Assembly (NCBI RefSeq): GCF_014696105.1 | Contig: NZ_JACJPO010000033.1 | Span: 1 to 64,000 of the forward strand | DNA from: Microcoleus sp. FACHB-1515 | Lineage (GTDB): Bacteria > Cyanobacteriota > Cyanobacteriia > Elainellales > Elainellaceae | DNA length: 64,000 nt | Direction of reading: 5' to 3' | In this document: piece by piece, positions 53,200 through 62,339 of the stretch | Layout of the letters: each line of letters starts with the position of its first letter | Numbering within the stretch: position 1 is the stretch's first letter | The notes under the pieces: model-generated | Database searches by the model: none | Told to the model about the DNA's origin: nothing | Seen by the model: the letters and a program-made list of their open reading frames with translations, nothing else | Program-made: the position numbers and the translations under genes

Positions 53200-53941
53200 A
53201 GTCGTGCAGACCTAGTGCATTTGTTCTATCATCGTACAGAAAGCGAAATTCAGCAACACTTCCAACCGGAAGCAATCTGACTTTCAGGTTTTCTCCAAGT
53301 CTATCGGTGAAATGTTTGCTTCGATCGATTTTTGCAGCAAATATTTCACCTTTTTCTGTATGAATATCTAACATCATACGAAAAACAAAGAGAATCGTGG
53401 TTGCTGCTAATCGCTACATTAAACGTTGATTCGAGAATTTACTTTGAAACAGCAAAAATCTTGTTCCAATTTTTAAGACTGAATCGATCACTTCCGCAAT
53501 TCTCAACAATCAGCGCAAATTCACCGTCGAACATATCGAAAAACTTGCAAAATTTTTTCACATTTCACCCGCTGCTTTCTTTCCTCGATCGCTCTAAACA
53601 ATGCTTTTTTTTTCAAAAATTGTGCCTTTGAAGCGCGATTGCTTGTGTTTCTTCCTCTGCAATTTTGCTGAAGTGAGCGATTACTGCTGCGGCCTGCGCT
53701 AATTTTCAAAAGCGGATGCGGGCTTTTGACGTGCAATGTTTCGATCGCTTCACAGTAGGCGGACGGATTGGGGCGATGGCTTCGCCGCCTTCGGGCGTGT
53801 TACTTCGCAAATGTTTACAGGCCGAGAGTTCTAGCCATTACAGCCTTGTCGCCGTCCCGGCAGTTTTCAGCATCAGGGAGTACCCGCGATCGCCTACAAT
53901 GAACTGTTGCTGTGAAAATTGTGTTTGAGAGAACCTTTGAG
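53200..53941. other. 740-bp AT-rich gap upstream of sepF and hemE
   Basis: The longest stretch without a supported gene. It is clearly richer in A and T than the flanking genes. A 79-residue minus frame (53138-53377) overlaps the start of sepF and lacks a ribosome site; other frames show no family similarity. It must hold the divergent promoters of sepF and hemE. A degenerate repeat lies near 53773. Confidence 0.5.
53773..53803. repeat. Short palindromic cyanobacterial repeat
   Basis: GCGATGGCTTCGCCGC followed by CTTCGGGCG. Sequences of this pattern (GCGATGGCTTCGCC.., with pairing GGCTTCGCC) are a well-known dispersed repeat type between genes of filamentous cyanobacteria. Confidence 0.5.
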
Positions 53942-55006
53942 ATGACCGGATCGACCCAGATACCCTTATTGCTGCGGGCTGCTCGCGGCGAAGCGCTCGA
54001 TCGTCCGCCCGTGTGGATGATGCGACAGGCCGGACGCTATATGAAAGCCTACCGGGATCTGCGCGAAAAGTATCCGTCATTTCGTGAGCGATCGGAAATT
54101 CCCGAAGTGGCGATCGAAGTGTCGCTTCAGCCCTGGCGAGCCTTTCAGCCAGATGGCGTGATCTTGTTTTCGGATATTGTCACGCCCTTGCCCGGCATTG
54201 GCATCGGCATGGATATCGAAGAAGGCAAGGGGCCAATCATCGAATCACCGATTCGGAGTCAGGAACAGGTCGATCGCCTCCACGCCCTCGAACCGGAAAC
54301 AGCCCTGCCCTTCATCAAGCCAATTTTGCAAGCGCTCAGGCAAGAAGTCAGTAACAAATCGACCGTCTTAGGATTCGTCGGTGCGCCTTGGACGCTGGCC
54401 GCTTATGCCGTCGAGGGCAAAGGCTCGAAAGACTACGCCGTAATTAAGCACATGGCATTTTCGGAGCCTGCAATTTTGCACAATTTGCTGACGAAACTGG
54501 CCGATTCGATCGCCACCTACATGCGCTACCAGATTGACTGTGGCGCTCAGGTCGTGCAGATGTTCGACTCGTGGGCAGGCCAGCTTAGCCCGCAAGATTA
54601 CGACGTGTTTGCCCTGCCCTATCAGCAGCGCGTCTTTCAGCAGGTGAAAGCGACCCATCCCGACACGCCTTTGATTCTGCTCGTCACAGGTTCGGCAGGC
54701 GTACTAGAACGAATGGCGAAATCCGGTGCAGATATCGTCACCGTTGATTGGACGGTAGATATGGCCGAAGCGCGTCAGCGTTTAGGTCACGATGTTAAGG
54801 TGCAGGGCAATCTTGATCCCGGCGTTTTGTTTGGCTCGAAAGCGTTCATTCGCGATCGCATCCTCGACACCATCCGCAAAGCCGGAAATCGCGGCCACAT
54901 TCTCAACTTGGGGCACGGCATTCTGCCCAAAACGCCTGAAGAAAACGCCGCCTTTTTCTTTGAAACCGCAAAGCAGGCCGATCAGCTTTTGACGGTTCCC
55001 GCTTAG
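53942..55006 (+). CDS. hemE: Uroporphyrinogen decarboxylase
   Basis: Removes the four acetate carboxyls of uroporphyrinogen III on the way to heme, chlorophyll and bilins; cytosolic. The 354-residue length is standard. The signature [16 protein letters not shown] is at residues 22-37, with [34 protein letters not shown] and the closing [10 protein letters not shown]. The frame is open from a GTG at 53912, but the ATG at 53942 gives the family N-terminus. A terminator follows the stop, so it is monocistronic. Confidence 0.96.
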   Translation: MTGSTQIPLLLRAARGEALDRPPVWMMRQAGRYMKAYRDLREKYPSFRERSEIPEVAIEVSLQPWRAFQPDGVILFSDIVTPLPGIGIGMDIEEGKGPIIESPIRSQEQVDRLHALEPETALPFIKPILQALRQEVSNKSTVLGFVGAPWTLAAYAVEGKGSKDYAVIKHMAFSEPAILHNLLTKLADSIATYMRYQIDCGAQVVQMFDSWAGQLSPQDYDVFALPYQQRVFQQVKATHPDTPLILLVTGSAGVLERMAKSGADIVTVDWTVDMAEARQRLGHDVKVQGNLDPGVLFGSKAFIRDRILDTIRKAGNRGHILNLGHGILPKTPEENAAFFFETAKQADQLLTVPA

Positions 55007-55027
55007 TAGGGTGTTGGGTGTTGGGTG

Positions 55028-55076
55028 TCGGGGATCAGCAAGCAGCCGACACCTGATATTTGATCCCCGATTTTTT
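55028..55076 (+). terminator. Terminator of hemE
   Basis: TCGGGGATCA (55028-55037) pairs perfectly with TGATCCCCGA (55061-55070), followed by six T. A tandem GTGTTGG-type stutter (55010-55026) lies between stop codon and stem. Confidence 0.85.
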
Positions 55077-55084
55077 CTAAAGCT

Positions 55085-56038
55085 ATGACTCAACGCATTT
55101 TTCTGACGGGCGCGAGCGGCTGCATCGGTCAATACATCGCCGAAACGCTGATTCAGCAAACGGATCACGAACTGTTTTTGCTCGTGCGCGATCCGAACAA
55201 GCTGGCGATCGACACCGCTGCCCGTCCGGGGATCACGATTTTGCAGGGCGATTTGCGCGAGATCGATCGCTTCTCAAAATTACTCAAGACCGTCAACACG
55301 GCCATTCTGACCGCAGCCGCATGGGGCGGAACGCAAGCAACGTTTGACATCAACGTTGCCAAAACCACACGGCTGCTGGAACTGCTTGATCCGGCTGTTT
55401 GTCAGCAGGTGCTTTATTTTTCAACCGCGAGCCTGCTGGGACGTGACAATCGCCTGCTGGAACAGGCCGGACAAATTGGCACCGACTACATCAAGTCAAA
55501 ATACATTTGCTATCGGCAGCTTTGGCGGATGGCGATCGCTCCTCGCATCACCACGCTCTACCCTACGTTGGTGTTTGGGGGTGACGGTCGCAAACCTTAT
55601 TCACACTTGTCCGGCGGCTTGACGGATGTGACCAAGTGGATCGATTTGATTCGCTGGTTTCGAGCGGACGGCAGCTTTCACTTTCTCCACGCTCAAGATA
55701 TCGCCCTCGTCGTGCGGCATCTGGTCGATTATCCGCCGAGGGCAGACGAGTCGCGGCAGATTGTATTAGGCAATCCGCGCTTAACCGTGAATGAAGCGAT
55801 CGCGCAAGTCTGCGCCTATCTGCACAAGCGCATCTACTTTCGTTTGCCGCTGTCGCCGCAGTTGGCCGATCTGTTCATCGCTCTATTTCGGATTCAGATG
55901 GAGCCTTGGGATCGCTTCTGCCTCACCTATCGACACTTCACCTATGAAAATCCGGTAAATCCTGCCACCTTCGGAATACAGCCTTATTGCCCGACGATCG
56001 CCGATTTGCTCAAAATCAGCGGCATTCCTCATCCGTAA
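55085..56038 (+). CDS. NAD-dependent epimerase/dehydratase
   Basis: Extended short-chain dehydrogenase of 317 residues. The nucleotide-binding loop is RIFLTGASGCIGQYIAETL at residues 4-22, with DLREIDRFSKLL behind it. The catalytic pair Y-x-x-x-K is in DYIKSKYICYRQ, preceded by FSTASLLG with the Ser. The C-terminal domain (HAQDIALVVRHLVD, then IVLGNPRLTVNEAIAQV) is of the sugar-epimerase or terpenoid-reductase type. Substrate unknown. ATG at 55085 lies just after the hemE terminator, 30 bp before the GT39-type gene on the same strand, which hints at a role in glycan or lipid modification. Confidence 0.82.
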   Translation: MTQRIFLTGASGCIGQYIAETLIQQTDHELFLLVRDPNKLAIDTAARPGITILQGDLREIDRFSKLLKTVNTAILTAAAWGGTQATFDINVAKTTRLLELLDPAVCQQVLYFSTASLLGRDNRLLEQAGQIGTDYIKSKYICYRQLWRMAIAPRITTLYPTLVFGGDGRKPYSHLSGGLTDVTKWIDLIRWFRADGSFHFLHAQDIALVVRHLVDYPPRADESRQIVLGNPRLTVNEAIAQVCAYLHKRIYFRLPLSPQLADLFIALFRIQMEPWDRFCLTYRHFTYENPVNPATFGIQPYCPTIADLLKISGIPHP

Positions 56039-56068
56039 ACCGCGACTCGATCGCGTCCGCCTTGCCCC

Positions 56069-57643
56069 ATGCTGAAATTTTTGCTAAAAAGGCCGCGCAA
56101 TCGCTGGGTGGCAGGTGGAATTCTCCTGGCACTGATCTTGGGGATTTTCTTTCGCTTCTATCAGCTCGATCGCAAAGTGTTTTGGGGCGATGAAGTGTTT
56201 ACGGCCATGCGATCGTCCGGCTATGGCGTTGCGGAAGTCGTCGATCGCACCTACACCGGAGAAATTCTTGACCTGGCTGATCTTCAGCAATATCAGCATC
56301 CCGCAGGCCGCACCTGGGAAAATACCTGGGATGCTTTGGTTGGCAATCCCGAACAAGCTCCGCTCTACTATCTGCTGGTGCGCGGCTGGGCGCAGCTTTT
56401 CGGCGCAGATCAAGTTGATGTTTCGCCTGCGGGCTTGGCGCGATCGATCGCTATTTGGCGCAGCTTTTCCGCTGTCGTCAGCCTGCTCGCCCTGCCGCTC
56501 ATCTACTGGCTGTGCAGCGAACTTTTCACCTCGCGAGCCACCGGATGGATTGCGATCGCGCTGCTGGCCGTGTCGCCGTTTCACGTTTTGTTTGCCCAAG
56601 AAGCTCGCCTCTACAGCTTGTGGACAGTGACAATTTTGCTCTCTAGCGCCGTTCTGCTGCGAACAAGGCAGACTGAAAAGGGCTGGTGGCTGTATAGCTT
56701 GACGCTAGCCTTGAGCTTCTACACGTTTCTATTTTCCGGGTTTGTGGCGATCGCACACGGCATCTACATCTTGGGGCTGTCGGGCTGGCGGTGGAGTCGA
56801 TCGGTTGCTCACTATCTCGCTGCCATCACGCTGGCACTGCTGCTGTTTAGTCCCTGGCTGATTGTCATGGGCACTCACCTAAAGCAACTGCGTCGCAACG
56901 TTGCACATCTTGACCAAGACTCGTTTCAGCTTCCGGCCAAATGGCTGCTCAACCTCAGCCGCCTCTACTTTGACTTCAATCACGGCCCAAGCTGGATCAA
57001 TCCGCTGACCTATGCCACCTTGATTCTGAGCGGCTACGCGCTTTATTGGATCTATCGCTATCGCGCCAAGCGAATTTGGCTGTTTCTTTTTGCGCTGATT
57101 GGCGTGACGGGAACGGTGCTGATTTTGGCAGATTTGCTGTTGGGCGGTCAGCGATCGAGCGTCGCCCGCTATCCGATCGCGTGCTATTTAGGGATTCAAC
57201 TCGCCGTTGCCCGATTGATCGCCTACAAAACGCTGGAGTGGAACTGGAAGAAAAAGTGGGTCATTGGCTTTCTGGCGCTGTTGCTGATCGGAGCGTTGTC
57301 TTGTGGAATCAGTTCACAGGCTGAACTGTGGTGGAACAAAGGGCTGTTCAAAACCAAAGACAATCTTAAGATTGCGGCGGTGGTGAATCAAAGCGATCGC
57401 CCCTTGATTCTCAGCAATGCTTCGATCGAGCGCGTCCTATCACTCAGCTATTCACTCAAGCCTGAAGTTCAATTTCAGCTTGTTAAACCGCTGCTTTTGA
57501 CCGCGCCGCCCATCGATCGCGACCTGTTTCTCTATCAGGCATCGCCCCGACTGCGGCGACAGCTTATCGAGCAATATCGAGCCAAGCTGGAGCCGCTCGA
57601 AACCGAATCGCTCTGGAAAGTGACTTTGCGTAAGGCACAATGA
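56069..57643 (+). CDS. GT39-type membrane glycosyltransferase
   Basis: A 524-residue polytopic protein, about ten membrane segments, of the dolichyl-/polyprenyl-phosphate mannosyltransferase (PMT/ArnT-like) superfamily. The first periplasmic loop carries the acidic pair of the family (FWGDEVFTAMR, residues 39-49), which binds the acceptor and metal. PFHVLFAQEARLYSLW in the middle is also characteristic. Donor would be a polyprenyl-phosphate sugar; acceptor unknown. ATG is at 56069, 30 bp after the epimerase gene. Confidence 0.85.
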   Translation: MLKFLLKRPRNRWVAGGILLALILGIFFRFYQLDRKVFWGDEVFTAMRSSGYGVAEVVDRTYTGEILDLADLQQYQHPAGRTWENTWDALVGNPEQAPLYYLLVRGWAQLFGADQVDVSPAGLARSIAIWRSFSAVVSLLALPLIYWLCSELFTSRATGWIAIALLAVSPFHVLFAQEARLYSLWTVTILLSSAVLLRTRQTEKGWWLYSLTLALSFYTFLFSGFVAIAHGIYILGLSGWRWSRSVAHYLAAITLALLLFSPWLIVMGTHLKQLRRNVAHLDQDSFQLPAKWLLNLSRLYFDFNHGPSWINPLTYATLILSGYALYWIYRYRAKRIWLFLFALIGVTGTVLILADLLLGGQRSSVARYPIACYLGIQLAVARLIAYKTLEWNWKKKWVIGFLALLLIGALSCGISSQAELWWNKGLFKTKDNLKIAAVVNQSDRPLILSNASIERVLSLSYSLKPEVQFQLVKPLLLTAPPIDRDLFLYQASPRLRRQLIEQYRAKLEPLETESLWKVTLRKAQ

Positions 57644-57813
57644 GGACAAAGCAATCGTCCGTCTGCTCGGCGGTGTCTGACAAAATCGCTCGATTTTCGC
57701 CACATACTGCACAATGAGTAGGCGGCTGTGATTTCCCCCCAAATGACATCCGAGTTGCTTCGATCGCTTGCTTTCTCTTACGATTCTTCTGAAACGGTGT
57801 GAGGTTTTCACAA

Positions 57814-59400
57814 ATGCGGGTTCTGCTGCTCTATCCTGTGTTTCCCAAGACATTTTGGTCTTACGAAAAGATTTTGGAGTTAGTGAATCGCAAAGTGCTT
57901 CTGCCCCCGCTCGGACTGGTAACAGTGGCAGCAATTTTGCCGCAGACCTGGGAGTTTAAACTGGTCGATCGCAACGTCCGAGCCGTCACCGAAGCTGAAT
58001 GGGAATGGGCAGACTTGGTGATTATGTCGGCGATGATTGTGCAAAAAGGCGATTTGCTTGAGCAAATTCGGGAAGCGAAGCAGCGCGGCAAGCTGGTTGC
58101 CGTTGGTGGTCCCTACCCGACTTCTGTGCCAGATGAAGCACAAAAGGCCGGAGCCGATTTTCTCATTTTGGATGAAGGCGAAATTACGCTGCCGATGTTT
58201 GTTGAAGCGATCGAACGCGGCGATCGATCGGGCGTCTTCCGCGCCGAGAATGGCGAGAAGCCCGACGTGACGACCACACCGATTCCGCGCTTTGACCTGC
58301 TCGAACTGGACGCTTACGATTCGATGTCGATTCAGTTTTCGCGCGGCTGCCCGTTCCAGTGCGAATTTTGCGACATCATCGTGCTGTATGGACGCAAGCC
58401 GCGCACCAAAACGCCGCAACAGTTGATTGCCGAACTCGATCGCCTGTATGAACTGGGCTGGCGGCGATCGATCTTCATGGTGGATGACAACTTCATCGGC
58501 AACAAGCGCAACGTCAAGCTGCTGCTGAAAGAACTCAAAGTCTGGATGGCCGAACATCAATATCCGTTCGCCTTCACAACCGAAGCGTCGGTTGATTTGG
58601 CACAAGATCAAGAACTGATGGATTTGATGGTCGAGTGCCGCTTCAGTTCGGTTTTCTTGGGCATCGAAACGCCGGATGAAGACAGCCTGTCAATGACCAA
58701 GAAATTCCAAAATACGCGCGGCTCACTCGCCGATGCAGTCGATACGATTATTCGATCGGGCATTCGCATCCTGGCCGGATTCATCATCGGCTTTGATGGC
58801 GAAGAAAAAGGCGCAGGCGATCGCATCGTCCGCTTTGCCGAACAAACCACGATTCCGACAACGACGTTCGCCATGCTGCAAGCATTGCCGAATACCGCTT
58901 TGTGGCATCGGCTCGCCAAAGAAGGTCGCCTGCGCGACGGCAAAGACGGCAACATCAACCAAACGACGCTGATGAATTTCATTCCGACGCGCCCGCTGGA
59001 AGACATTGCCCGCGAATATGTCGAAGCCTTTTGGCAAATCTACGATCCCAAAAAATACCTCGATCGCACCTACCGTCACTTTCTGATTTTGGGCGCACCC
59101 AAAGTCAAACCGCCCGCCAAACTTCCTTCGTGGCGCGATCTGCGGGCGTTGGCGATCGTCTGCTGGCGGCAGGGCGTCAAGCGCGAAACACGCTGGATGT
59201 TCTGGCATCACCTGTTCAGCATCATGCGGCGCAATCCCGCCGTGTGGGAACACTATCTGATCGTGTGTGCCCACAACGAACACTTCATCGAATATCGTCA
59301 AATTGTGCGCGACCAAATCGAAGCACAACTGGCGGAATTCAAAGCCGAAGAAGCTCGCCTGCAAGCCGAAGCCGAGCGGACGGAAAAAGCGATCGCCTAG
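57814..59400 (+). CDS. B12-binding radical SAM protein (DUF4070 type)
   Basis: A 528-residue enzyme with an N-terminal cobalamin-binding fold (about 1-140: PPLGLVTVAAILPQTWEFKL, ADLVIMSAMIVQKGD, VGGPYPTSVPDEA), a radical SAM core with C179, C183 and C186 (CPFQCEFC), and a C-terminal DUF4070 region. Such enzymes methylate unreactive carbons; the hopanoid C-2 methylase HpnP belongs to the same group, but the ring of relatives in cyanobacteria is large and I cannot name the substrate. ATG at 57814 with GAGG at 57801-57804 is preferred over the GTG at 57799. Confidence 0.88.
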   Translation: MRVLLLYPVFPKTFWSYEKILELVNRKVLLPPLGLVTVAAILPQTWEFKLVDRNVRAVTEAEWEWADLVIMSAMIVQKGDLLEQIREAKQRGKLVAVGGPYPTSVPDEAQKAGADFLILDEGEITLPMFVEAIERGDRSGVFRAENGEKPDVTTTPIPRFDLLELDAYDSMSIQFSRGCPFQCEFCDIIVLYGRKPRTKTPQQLIAELDRLYELGWRRSIFMVDDNFIGNKRNVKLLLKELKVWMAEHQYPFAFTTEASVDLAQDQELMDLMVECRFSSVFLGIETPDEDSLSMTKKFQNTRGSLADAVDTIIRSGIRILAGFIIGFDGEEKGAGDRIVRFAEQTTIPTTTFAMLQALPNTALWHRLAKEGRLRDGKDGNINQTTLMNFIPTRPLEDIAREYVEAFWQIYDPKKYLDRTYRHFLILGAPKVKPPAKLPSWRDLRALAIVCWRQGVKRETRWMFWHHLFSIMRRNPAVWEHYLIVCAHNEHFIEYRQIVRDQIEAQLAEFKAEEARLQAEAERTEKAIA

Positions 59401-59407
59401 AGAACCG

Positions 59408-59437
59408 AGGGCTGAGTGATTGTTACTCCTCAGCCCT
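59408..59437. terminator. Hairpin shared by the radical SAM and coaX ends
   Basis: AGGGCTGAG (59408-59416) pairs with CTCAGCCCT (59429-59437). It overlaps the last codons of coaX and follows the radical SAM stop by 8 bp, so one structure may end transcription from both sides, though no T-run is present. Confidence 0.5.
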
Positions 59438-60205
59438 TGCCAGCATCGATCGCAATTTTGCCAGGCTCTCCAGCAGCAGATGCGGCTGGTAGGATAACCT
59501 GGCTACACCAAACTGAATCAACATCTGGTGCAGCAGAGCGCCATCGCCACCCGTCATCACGATCGCGCTTTGGGGAAACTGCTGCCGCCAGTCCACAATG
59601 AATCCGTGCAGTCCTGCAATTACACTGTGCATCACGCCGCTGCGAATCGCGTCGGCTGTGTTTGTTGCCCAGCGATCGGGCAATCCCGCCAGTTCAGATA
59701 CTTCGGGCAGGGCAGCAGTGGATTGAGCAAGCGATCGCCATTGCAGCCGCAGTCCCGGCAGAATTGCGCCGCCGACTAATTCTGCTGCCTCGTTGATTCC
59801 GGTCAGCGTCAGCGCCGTGCCGCCATCAATGACGAGCATCGGAAACCCCGCTTGCTGCCCTGCTCCCCAGGCGGCCAAGGCGCGATCGATTCCCAGCGTT
59901 GGATACAAATTGTTGAGCGGAATATCTGATCGGGCGATCGCGTGCAGATGCGGATACGATCGCCACCATTCAGTTTGTTCAGGAACAGTTGAGACCAGCC
60001 AAAGCTCAGGCAGTGAGCCGATCGCAGGAAAATCTGGTAGCTGCTGCCAGTCTAAATGGCCGATCGCCAGTTCGCGAATGCGATCGGCTGAAAGGTGTTC
60101 GGTATCCCAAGCTTGCAGCAGATTGGTTCGATCGAACCAGCCCCAGTGCAAGCGGGAGTTGCCGATCGCCAGCGCTAGCCAAGTTTGGCTCTCCCCAGCC
60201 GACAC
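59423..60205 (-). CDS. coaX: Type III pantothenate kinase
   Basis: First enzyme of coenzyme A synthesis, the potassium-dependent ASKHA-fold form that is not inhibited by CoA. The 260-residue product has the phosphate-binding ALAIGNSRLHWGWFD at residues 11-25, YPTLGIDRALAAWGA, the DGGTALTLTG segment with the catalytic Asp, and GGAILPGLRLQWRSL, followed by the VMTGGDG adenosine loop. It starts immediately after cpcS on the same strand (1 bp between), so both are one transcript. ATG is at 60203-60205. Confidence 0.93.
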   Translation of the reverse strand: MSAGESQTWLALAIGNSRLHWGWFDRTNLLQAWDTEHLSADRIRELAIGHLDWQQLPDFPAIGSLPELWLVSTVPEQTEWWRSYPHLHAIARSDIPLNNLYPTLGIDRALAAWGAGQQAGFPMLVIDGGTALTLTGINEAAELVGGAILPGLRLQWRSLAQSTAALPEVSELAGLPDRWATNTADAIRSGVMHSVIAGLHGFIVDWRQQFPQSAIVMTGGDGALLHQMLIQFGVARLSYQPHLLLESLAKLRSMLARAEE

Positions 60206-60206
60206 T

Positions 60207-60737
60207 CTACTTCAATCGCTTCTCAAGATACTGCCCGATCATCTGCTCCTCTCCGGCTCGCGAAATGATCGTTTGGCGCGTCCGATAGTGCTGACCAATC
60301 AGCTTCAGTTCTTCCTCAAAAACAGAGCCTTTGTATTCGGTGCGGAGGCTCATCGTATCGGCGTTTGAGAAATAGTAGGTTGCGGTCACAGGCTTGGAGG
60401 TCGCAAAGCCGCGATCGCGGTAGAGAATGTTGCCGATCGCGCCAAACAGCGTTGCGCCCTTGGATTCTTGCCGTCCTGAAACGGAATTCGCGCTGTCCCA
60501 GCTTACTTCTGCACCGCAGGTCATCGCATTCTCGCTGAGATTGTGAAGCCGAGCGAGATGTTGCAGTTCCGGACTGCCTCCCGGCAAGAAGCGCACTTTA
60601 ATGATGCTGACCATTTCTTTCGCATCACCATCTGGCAGCGTGTAGTATCGCCGCTCTGATCGCCACTCGCCCGTCGATCGCTGAAAGAAGGCGGCGATTC
60701 TCTGTTCGTCAGTAGTGATGGTTAGAAATGAAGTCAC
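60207..60737 (-). CDS. Phycobiliprotein lyase, CpcS/CpeS type
   Basis: Lipocalin-fold chromophore lyase that attaches phycocyanobilin (or another bilin) to Cys84-type sites of phycobiliproteins. The 176-residue length and pattern match: FFQRSTGEWRSERRYYTLPD near the start, then EVSWDSANSVSGRQESKGAT, LYRDRGFATSKPVTATYYFS and RAGEEQMIGQYLEKRL at the end. Which subunit it serves cannot be told. It shares a transcript with coaX, without an obvious metabolic link. Confidence 0.9.
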   Translation of the reverse strand: MTSFLTITTDEQRIAAFFQRSTGEWRSERRYYTLPDGDAKEMVSIIKVRFLPGGSPELQHLARLHNLSENAMTCGAEVSWDSANSVSGRQESKGATLFGAIGNILYRDRGFATSKPVTATYYFSNADTMSLRTEYKGSVFEEELKLIGQHYRTRQTIISRAGEEQMIGQYLEKRLK

Positions 60738-60970
60738 TGGTTCGCCTCACTGAATTGAAGTTTTAGCAATTTGTCAATCGCTGACTGACTATTTGTAAAT
60801 AATCTTAATCTACAGGCAGAATTAGAGAACTGCAATCACCCAACCGGGGGAAATCGTGTATTCCACAAAACAAGTTGCAAAATTGATGAAAACTTTACGT
60901 CCGGCCTCAAAATCGAATGATAGGGTCAGCAATAGCTCGGATTTCCGTTGCTAACCGTGCGATCGAATTC

Positions 60971-61675
60971 ATGAAGCCCTATCACCAAGTGCCAATCATC
61001 GAGTGTGAGGAGCCGCTTGTGGCGATTCCGCATCACGTCTTTGCGATCGAGCATCCCCATCCCTACGAAAAACTCGGTGCGCCCTACGGCTCCAAGTCAC
61101 CCTACTTTCTGCGTCAAGGAGTTCTAGAGCGGTTGCTTCTCGCTCAAGCAGCACTGACTGAACAACTTCCAGGGTGGAAAATTCAAATTTTTGATGCCTA
61201 CCGTCCGATTGCTGTACAGCAATTTATGGTGGACTACACCTTGAACGAGACAGCGCGAGCTTCCGGCCACTCCCTGCAATCGTTGACACCCGCTCAGCAG
61301 CAAGCTTTGTTAGAGCAGGTCTACCGGTTTTGGGCAGTGCCCAGTCGCAATCCGCTGACGCCGCCGCCGCACAGCACCGGAGCCGCGATCGATGTCACGC
61401 TTGTAGATGCCGCAGGTCAAGTGGTTGATATGGGGTCGCCGATCGATGAAATTTCAGCGCGATCGTACCCCAACTATTTTGCAGATTGCCACGACAGGGA
61501 AAGCCTTCAGTTTCACGCGCATCGTCAACTGCTGCGTCAAATCATGGTGTCGAGCAGATTTTGTCAGCACCCCAACGAATGGTGGCACTTCTCGCTTGGC
61601 GATCAAATGTGGGCGTGGTTTGAAAATTGCGATCGCGGCGATACACTGCTGGTCGCTCAATACGGAGCGGTTTAA
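60971..61675 (+). CDS. D-alanyl-D-alanine dipeptidase (M15, VanX-type)
   Basis: Zinc dipeptidase of 234 residues. Ligands and catalytic residues are visible: IQIFDAYRPIAVQ (the Arg of the transition state), HSTGAAIDVTLVD (His and Asp zinc ligands) and EWWHFS (catalytic Glu and third His). It would cleave D-Ala-D-Ala for recycling of wall peptides. The frame is open from 60917, but the ATG at 60971 fits the family. No signal peptide, so it acts in the cytoplasm. No vancomycin-resistance genes stand next to it. Confidence 0.88.
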   Translation: MKPYHQVPIIECEEPLVAIPHHVFAIEHPHPYEKLGAPYGSKSPYFLRQGVLERLLLAQAALTEQLPGWKIQIFDAYRPIAVQQFMVDYTLNETARASGHSLQSLTPAQQQALLEQVYRFWAVPSRNPLTPPPHSTGAAIDVTLVDAAGQVVDMGSPIDEISARSYPNYFADCHDRESLQFHAHRQLLRQIMVSSRFCQHPNEWWHFSLGDQMWAWFENCDRGDTLLVAQYGAV

Positions 61676-61748
61676 GGTATCCGTAGAAGAATTGAGTGTC
61701 GGGTATGATAGAGCCTGCCTGCGGCTGTTGGCCGACACGCAACCGCTC

Positions 61749-62219
61749 TCACTGCCCACTCCGACAGTATTCGTTCACCTCATTCACCAGCGTTCCCTCT
61801 TGGCTTGTTGCCGCCTGAAGCGCAGCATATGCTTGCTGAGCAGCGACGCTATTTTGCTGATTGTTGGCGCTGATCAGGGCGCGAGTGGATGCGCTGGTAT
61901 CGGCGTACATTTGGACGTAGCGATCGCGTAGTTGTTGAAGCTGCGGGTCTTGCAGATCAAGCGATCGCATGGTGGCAGCAGTTTCATCAGCGATCTGAGC
62001 AATTTTTGTGAGTGCGGCAGTGTCACTAGGATTGCTGTTGTTCATAACGGCCTGCACTTGGGCAACCGCGCTGTTGCCAACTTCAACCAAACGGTTGCAC
62101 TGGGCAGTTTTGCGATCGAACAATTCGGCAACGGGCAAATTTGGACTACAGCCGCTCAGCACAACTGCGAGAGCCACACCGACAGTGACTGGGCTTAGAA
62201 AGACTCGACCTCGTTGCAT
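61749..62219 (-). CDS. Putative lipoprotein, function unknown
   Basis: A 156-residue secreted protein. The N-terminal signal (about 9-24) ends in the lipobox VLSGC, so the mature protein would start with a lipidated Cys. The rest is a Gln/Ala/Asn-rich helical domain (AVAQVQAVMNNSNPSDTAAL, LQQLRDRYVQMYADTSAST), probably a small coiled-coil bundle. The frame opens four codons earlier with GTG; the ATG at 62217-62219 looks better. I do not recognise a named family. It faces the dipeptidase gene. Confidence 0.78.
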   Translation of the reverse strand: MQRGRVFLSPVTVGVALAVVLSGCSPNLPVAELFDRKTAQCNRLVEVGNSAVAQVQAVMNNSNPSDTAALTKIAQIADETAATMRSLDLQDPQLQQLRDRYVQMYADTSASTRALISANNQQNSVAAQQAYAALQAATSQEGTLVNEVNEYCRSGQ

Positions 62220-62339
62220 GTCGTCATCCACAGGTTCTACTACCGATCATGCATCAGCGAGCAAGGGAGGGCAATTGCTTTACGCAGAAACTTTTCGTCT
62301 GCCTATAGAAAGATAAAGATTTTGTAGCGAAACAAACGA

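Noticed and set aside
53138-53377. 79-residue minus-strand frame overlapping the start of sepF
   Set aside because: It reads somewhat protein-like, but has no ribosome site, overlaps sepF out of frame by about 60 bp and matches no family I know. Not reported as a gene.
61690-61737. Hairpin TGTCGG/CCGACA after the dipeptidase gene as a terminator
   Set aside because: The stem is only six to seven base pairs with a loop of over 30 nt and no T-run.
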